In this document: positions 61,025 through 64,000 of the stretch, piece by piece | How positions within the stretch are numbered: the stretch's first letter is position 1 | Layout: every line of letters starts with the position of its first letter | Virus record (IMG/VR): IMGVR_UViG_3300027969_000042 | Location: 62,001 to 126,000 of that record | Reading direction: 5' to 3' (one strand) | Source of the DNA: a virus | DNA length: 64,000 nt | Position numbers and translations under genes: made by a program | Notes under the pieces: model-generated | Database searches by the model: none | What the model saw: the letters and a program-made list of their open reading frames with translations, nothing else | Told to the model about the DNA's origin: nothing

Positions 61025-62638
61025 TTACAAATTAATTTTTATTATCTTATATGGGTATTTTCTTTTATTATAAAATCCCTCTCTTTCTTTAAAATGTCTA
61101 TAAAGTATATTAGACATATCATTTGGATTGAATATATCAACTAAATCAAAGATGTTTACTTTATCTTTGTCAGTGTGTAAACGAAGTCCACGACCAATAC
61201 TTTGAATAATAATCTGCTCTGATTTGAATGAGTCAGTAAATATAACATTGAAAATAGCATTTATACTCACACCGGTAGAAAGTGTTCCAAAAGAAGCTAC
61301 AAGTACTTTAACTTTATCAGAAGTTACCTCCATCAATTTTTTAATCTCTTCTCTTTTCCTACCACTTATCTCACCATCAATATAATAGAATTCTTTATCT
61401 GGTAATTCATCTTTTAATTTCTGAAATATTCTTTGTCCATTTTCAATAGTGTGAAATAATAATAAAGTATTATTAGTACACTTTTCAACAATCTTTCTAA
61501 TAAAGACTAATCTTTTCTCAGATTGATGAGCATAAGCTTTCTCTAAATCAAATGCTGCCTTACCATCACCACTCTTTCTTATCAATTTCAATCTTTCATG
61601 AAACTCTAAGTCATTATGGTTCATTATAACGGCCTTTATTTCCATTGGAGTAATAATACCCTTCTTCTTTAATTCATCCGCAGAAACCTCTGTTATTTTA
61701 GGTCCTAAAACGGCCTGTATATTAAGTATCTCACAAGTATCATCTGTCGGAAAAGTACCAGATACTCCAAATCGACAATAAGCATGTGTAAATGTACTTT
61801 CTAGAATAGATGAAATTGTTTTTGCTTTGGCGCCGTGGGCTTCATCGGTCGCAATTGTATGAAATTGTTGAAAGAATTTTTTAGGCCACTTCTCTAAAGA
61901 TTGATAAGTACCAATATAAACATTAGGATTTTCTGTACCAGAAAACTTTCTTGGTCTGTCAGACATTACTTCTTCTACTCTAACAGTACAAGGTATATGT
62001 CCATTATTTAGATCTTCAAATTTATCAATTTTACTTTCTCTCATTTGCAGAAGGTTATTCAAACCATAGTTATACTCTATAATATTATCATAAAACTGTG
62101 TAACTAAAGTAATTGAAGGAACGATTATTAGAAATTTTGCATCTGGATCAGTATGTTTTAAAGTATAAAACATAACTATTGATATGATGAGTGACTTACC
62201 ACCTGAAGTTGCTACTTCTGCCATACAAAATCTATTCTTTAAAATTTTATAAGCCGCTTCAATTTGATGGTCGTATGGCATAAAAGGAACTATTTCACCA
62301 TCTTTCTTCATTTTATGAGTTTTGAAGAAGTCTTTACAGAAGTCTTGAACTTTTTCTAAAGTAACATCTCTATTGATTGGAAAATCTTCTTTATTTTCAA
62401 CTATAAAAGGAGCATCAATTTCTTTACAACCTCGCATAGCTTCTTTCCACAAACCTAAGTTTATTTTACCATCTCTAAAGTAAGATTTTTTACCATCCCA
62501 TACTCCCATTTTCACCGCTGGTTGGTATCTCCAACCTTTGACATGACGAGTTAACCACAGTGATAACTGATGATATTCAACTCTACTTGCTTCTGTGACT
62601 ACTAACTCTTCTTTATCTTTATCATATCTAAGTTTCAT
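61025..62638 (-). CDS. uvsW: UvsW-like superfamily 2 helicase
   Basis: 537 residues from the ATG at 62638 (MKLRYDKDKEEL); a further upstream ATG adds 16 residues, but the TATATATA motif and family N-terminus favour the shorter form. N-terminal WYL/UvsW-type region with VKGWRYQPAVKMGVWDGKKSYF, as in T4 UvsW (substrate-recognition domain). Motor: Q-motif PYDHQIEAAYK, Walker A ATSGGKS, DEAH (TDEAHGAK), SGTFP, and motif VI QSIGRGLRLH. UvsW remodels branched DNA and removes R-loops, switching replication to the recombination-dependent mode. Together with UvsX and gp41 it supports T4-type replication. Confidence 0.93.
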   Translation of the reverse strand: MKLRYDKDKEELVVTEASRVEYHQLSLWLTRHVKGWRYQPAVKMGVWDGKKSYFRDGKINLGLWKEAMRGCKEIDAPFIVENKEDFPINRDVTLEKVQDFCKDFFKTHKMKKDGEIVPFMPYDHQIEAAYKILKNRFCMAEVATSGGKSLIISIVMFYTLKHTDPDAKFLIIVPSITLVTQFYDNIIEYNYGLNNLLQMRESKIDKFEDLNNGHIPCTVRVEEVMSDRPRKFSGTENPNVYIGTYQSLEKWPKKFFQQFHTIATDEAHGAKAKTISSILESTFTHAYCRFGVSGTFPTDDTCEILNIQAVLGPKITEVSADELKKKGIITPMEIKAVIMNHNDLEFHERLKLIRKSGDGKAAFDLEKAYAHQSEKRLVFIRKIVEKCTNNTLLLFHTIENGQRIFQKLKDELPDKEFYYIDGEISGRKREEIKKLMEVTSDKVKVLVASFGTLSTGVSINAIFNVIFTDSFKSEQIIIQSIGRGLRLHTDKDKVNIFDLVDIFNPNDMSNILYRHFKEREGFYNKRKYPYKIIKINL

Positions 62639-62761
62639 CTCATTATTATATATAAAAACCTTGTGTTTGTTTAGTTTATGAAGCATTTGTCGTTTTTTTG
62701 GGGTTTTTTACAAAGGGGAAAGAGTAAATTGAATATATAATAAAAAAATAAATTAAATATT

Positions 62762-63073
62762 ATGGGATTATTCAAATTCTTAAAAGGAATTTTTGGAGCA
62801 AAAGAGACAGAAACTTGTCCAACTCCAGAAGTAAAAGTACCAGTTGTAAAAGCTGAGGAAATTAAAAAAGAAGTAGTAAAAGAAGTACCGGTACAAGCTG
62901 TGGAAACTAAAGTAACTGCTAAAGAGATTAAAGCAAAAAGAACACCTGCTATTAAGAAAACTGAAGAGGTTAAAGTAGAAGAGGTTTCAACAGAAGTTGT
63001 TGCTGAGAAAAAAGCTAAACCACGTAGAAGAAGAAAGCCAAAAGCTAAACCAGAAAACGGAGATCAAGCATAA
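62762..63073 (+). CDS. Basic alternating KEV/KPR-rich protein (103 aa)
   Basis: MGLFKFLKGIFGAKETETC is an amphipathic N-terminus; the remainder is low complexity, with Val-Lys-Glu alternations (VKAEEIKKEVVKEVPVQAVE) and a strongly basic C-terminus (KPRRRRKPKAKPE). It is probably disordered and may bind DNA or membranes. The ATG is used after a TATATAATAAA motif. Ends at a perfect palindromic terminator. No family recognised. Confidence 0.75.
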   Translation: MGLFKFLKGIFGAKETETCPTPEVKVPVVKAEEIKKEVVKEVPVQAVETKVTAKEIKAKRTPAIKKTEEVKVEEVSTEVVAEKKAKPRRRRKPKAKPENGDQA

Positions 63074-63075
63074 TT

Positions 63076-63105
63076 AAAAAACCACTCATATGAGTGGTTT
63101 TTTTT
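63076..63105. terminator. Bidirectional palindromic terminator
   Basis: AAAAAACCACTCAT followed by ATGAGTGGTTTTTT; ends the + gene at 63073 and the - gene at 63108. Confidence 0.87.
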
Positions 63106-63107
63106 AT

Positions 63108-63569
63108 TTAAAAGAATCCTATATTATTATCCAATAAATCATCTATTTTCTTTTCACGCTTAATCGCTTTTAAACGTAGATCATCTTCAAATTTATACAA
63201 TCTTATATTATATCTTTTACTATTAGGATCATAAGTCAAATCATAAAATCCAATAACTTCAGTATCTTTTAAATAACCAATAACACTTTGTGCTAAATCA
63301 TCTAATGTAGAGTTTTGTGATGTCGCCACACTATAGGTATTTTGCAAAACTTGACTACCTACAATTTTACTAAGAACACCATTAGGTGCATTTAAAATTT
63401 TAGTTGTTCTATCAGAAATCTTTTCAAAGAATGATTTAAGTTCAGAATCCGAAATTTCATTTTTTGGAAATAAAGTATTACTCACACTAAATACACTAAA
63501 CTTATGTTTTACGTCAGCTACTAACTTTTGAACTTTTTCATCATCCGATAGAAATGTTATATCTTCCAT
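63108..63569 (-). CDS. Unknown protein downstream of ClpP (153 aa)
   Basis: MEDITFLSDDEKVQKLVADVKHKFSVFSV... is mixed helical, with a C-terminal beta hairpin (VIGFYDLTYDPNSKRYNIRLYKF) and a basic end. Starts five bases after the ClpP stop, so it is in the same operon. No family recognised; a ClpP-associated factor is possible. Confidence 0.75.
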   Translation of the reverse strand: MEDITFLSDDEKVQKLVADVKHKFSVFSVSNTLFPKNEISDSELKSFFEKISDRTTKILNAPNGVLSKIVGSQVLQNTYSVATSQNSTLDDLAQSVIGYLKDTEVIGFYDLTYDPNSKRYNIRLYKFEDDLRLKAIKREKKIDDLLDNNIGFF

Positions 63570-63574
63570 TCATA

Positions 63575-64000
63575 TTATTTTCTTTTTAATATTATCTCAT
63601 CGATAATTCCATACTTTTTTGCATCTGGTGCAGTCATCCAATAATCTCTATCACCATCTTTAGCAACTTTATCAAAAGCTTGTCCAGATTTATCAGAAAT
63701 TATTTCATAAAGTTCTTTTTTCAAAGAGTTTATCTCTTTTACTTCAATCTCTAAATCAGATGCTTGTTGATATCCAGCATATGATAATGGTTGATGTATC
63801 ATTGTTCTACTTCTTTTAAGAGCCATTCTTTTACCTTTTGTACCAGAACATAGAATTACCGCAGCCATTGATGCAGCAAGCCCCGTATTGATTGTAACAA
63901 TGTCTGGTTTAACAAAGTCCATTACATCAAGTAAACCTAATCCAGTATAAACTGAACCACCTGGAGAATCAATATAAATTGATATGTCATCATCACTTTC
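63575..64000 (-). CDS. clpP: ClpP-like serine protease (5' end outside window)
   Basis: The - frame is open to the window edge, giving ESDDDISIYIDSPGGSVYTG at the cut end, then GLLDVMDFVKPDIVTINTG. The active-site Ser lies in GLAASMAAV, the His in TMIHQPL, and YGIIDEIILKR closes the domain. ClpP forms a double-ring protease; in many phages ClpP-like proteins serve as capsid (prohead) proteases. Whether this one needs an ATPase partner is unknown. No ClpX/ClpA is in the window. If it matures the head it would be the natural enzyme to cleave the glutamate-ended tags seen elsewhere, but T4-type prohead proteases belong to another family, so this is inference. Confidence 0.92.
   Translation of the reverse strand, partial: ESDDDISIYIDSPGGSVYTGLGLLDVMDFVKPDIVTINTGLAASMAAVILCSGTKGKRMALKRSRTMIHQPLSYAGYQQASDLEIEVKEINSLKKELYEIISDKSGQAFDKVAKDGDRDYWMTAPDAKKYGIIDEIILKRK

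Overview
The window is about 64 kb of a large, AT-rich tailed-phage genome with a contractile tail, distantly T4-like, from a phage of Bacteroidetes (probably Flavobacteriia-like) bacteria. The phage assignment rests on a T4-style replication and recombination set (UvsX, UvsW, gp41-like helicase, family-B DNA polymerase, RuvC-like nuclease), a baseplate block (gp5-like spike/hub, gp27-like hub, gp54-like tube initiator), fibre proteins and endolysins. The host assignment rests on several promoters of the Bacteroidetes form (TTG, about 19 bases, TATATTTG), absence of strong Shine-Dalgarno sites, a Bacteroidetes-style secreted beta-barrel, and a Bacteroidetes-style glycosyltransferase/LpxH pair. 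Genes are tightly packed on both strands, and convergent pairs share bidirectional hairpin terminators.

Layout. 1-3.2 kb: the 3' part of uvsX, a histone-H1-like mini-gene, a zinc-ribbon membrane protein, a DUF6011-like protein and a RuvC-like nuclease. 3.2-9.3 kb: proteins of mostly unknown function, including an ankyrin-repeat protein, a ferritin-like protein and an orphan piece resembling the C-terminus of a T4-type capsid protein. 9.3-16.8 kb: a 1015-residue fibre-like protein, two tandem paralogous virion proteins and a DNA methyltransferase. 16.8-19.9 kb: a possible baseplate-hub chaperone, a Ro60/TROVE protein and, upstream of it, a 0.5-kb structured non-coding locus. 20-30 kb: ribonucleotide reductase large subunit, gp41-like helicase, DinG-like helicase and the N-terminal half of a split DNA polymerase. 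30-46 kb: accessory genes, namely a GH19 endolysin, a membrane-anchored GH108 lysozyme, phosphoesterases, a beta-barrel protein, an FKBP isomerase, a glycosyltransferase/LpxH pair, a DHH phosphoesterase and an amidoligase. 46.7-61 kb: the baseplate block, with three peptidoglycan-hydrolase-like domains, one apparently inactivated. 61-64 kb: UvsW and a ClpP protease cut by the window edge.

Two observations stand out. First, about 18 otherwise unrelated proteins begin with a similar short peptide (M-[KR]-x-hydrophobic-K-x-[FY], ending in a glutamate within roughly 8-20 residues). It resembles the T4 capsid-targeting sequence of packaged internal head proteins, so these proteins, including a lysozyme, a DHH phosphoesterase and a ferritin-like protein, may be head-packaged cargo delivered with the DNA. 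Second, the Ro60-like gene lies just downstream of a non-coding region with its own strong terminator, several hairpins and two 23-base direct repeats. This is the arrangement expected for a Y-RNA gene.

Regulation. A TAATATATA-like motif recurs a few bases upstream of many start codons on both strands and is sometimes shared by divergent genes. It is a candidate phage-specific (late) promoter. A smaller set of genes has host-type promoters, two of which nearly touch the start codon and imply leaderless mRNAs.
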